Below are positions 63,962-64,000 of a stretch of 64,000 nt of DNA, piece after piece. Under the pieces are notes generated by a model that saw only the letters and a list, made by a program, of their open reading frames with translations, was not told the DNA's origin and ran no database searches. This stretch comes from Sneathia vaginalis (lineage in GTDB: Bacteria > Fusobacteriota > Fusobacteriia > Fusobacteriales > Leptotrichiaceae). Positions within the stretch are counted from its first letter, which is position 1, and each line of letters opens with the position of its first letter. The translations under genes were made by a program, and so were the position numbers. Location: contig NZ_CP011280.1 in the NCBI RefSeq assembly GCF_000973085.1, positions 274,642-338,641 on the forward strand. The letters are read 5' to 3'.

Positions 63962-64000
63962 CGCATTATTTAACAAAAAGCTATTCATACCAGAATTAGG
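63951..64000 (+). CDS. fruA: PTS fructose transporter, N-terminal start (partial)
   Basis: An ATG at 63951 follows GAGGAAG and opens a frame to the window end (KIDALFNKKLFIPEL), compatible with the beginning of an EIIA-Fru domain. Its place after fruR-fruK, with an 11-base overlap, is the usual fruRKA arrangement. Only 16 codons are visible, so the assignment rests mainly on context. It would take phosphate from HPr (ptsH at 4.4 kb). Confidence 0.6.
   Translation, partial: MKIDALFNKKLFIPEL

Overview
The window is AT-rich chromosomal DNA from a low-GC anaerobe, most likely a member of the Fusobacteriota and probably of the Leptotrichiaceae (Sneathia/Streptobacillus-like). That placement is an inference from several things together: strongly A/T-biased codons, an Enterococcus-type ntp Na+ V-ATPase operon, a six-domain S1 protein beside ptsH, a class B acid phosphatase, a GH57 branching enzyme and a fruRKA operon. 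No rRNA is present to settle it. Almost every base is coding, genes usually overlap or sit a few bases apart, and only short gaps carry promoters, terminators and tRNAs.

Layout. 1-2.7 kb: the 3' end of an unrecognised gene, then a lysine riboswitch with a visible terminator/antiterminator pair controlling a two-gene amino-acid ABC importer. 2.8-4.7 kb (minus): ptsH and an rpsA-like gene. 4.8-13.7 kb: one compact operon with a UreI/AmiS-like channel, thiI, yihY, rmuC, a split chromate-type transporter, folA, an N-terminally short MgtA-type P-ATPase and an orphan winged-helix regulator. A second, full-length mgtA follows with its own signals. 16.8-34.4 kb: about 17.5 kb of uninterrupted same-strand genes. 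They run from yitT through glmM, the aspartate/DAP genes lysC-dapA-dapF-asd and the complete V-ATPase set ntpFIKECGABD. The proteolipid keeps the Na+-binding residues.

34.4-40.8 kb is the least ordinary part. It holds a broken DUF4143-type ATPase gene abutting four 23-bp tandem repeats, clpB under a CIRCE-like operator, a pair of divergent ABC exporter half-transporters whose Q-loop glutamines are missing, and a degraded sugar-ABC permease gene. 40.8-43.2 kb (minus) carries aphA, six tRNA genes around ybaB, and a nitroreductase. 43.2-55.4 kb is a gyrB-gyrA-led operon with two lineage-type proteins, pheST, a lipoprotein and pepF. Then come eno, a thrS-led operon (Bax1-like, GH57, cysteine desulfurase), and the fructose operon fruR-fruK-fruA, cut by the window end.

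Functionally the window links sodium and pH homeostasis (V-ATPase, UreI-like channel, Mg2+ ATPases), cell-wall precursor supply (GlmM, DAP pathway, lysine uptake), sulfur transfer to tRNA (cysteine desulfurase and ThiI) and PTS sugar use (HPr, Fru). I found no prophage, transposase, CRISPR or defence island. The best leads are individual anomalies: HPr without Ser46, GyrA Thr/Asn at the quinolone positions, the odd ABC pair with its decayed surroundings, the 23-bp repeats, and the mgtA-regulator-mgtA cluster.
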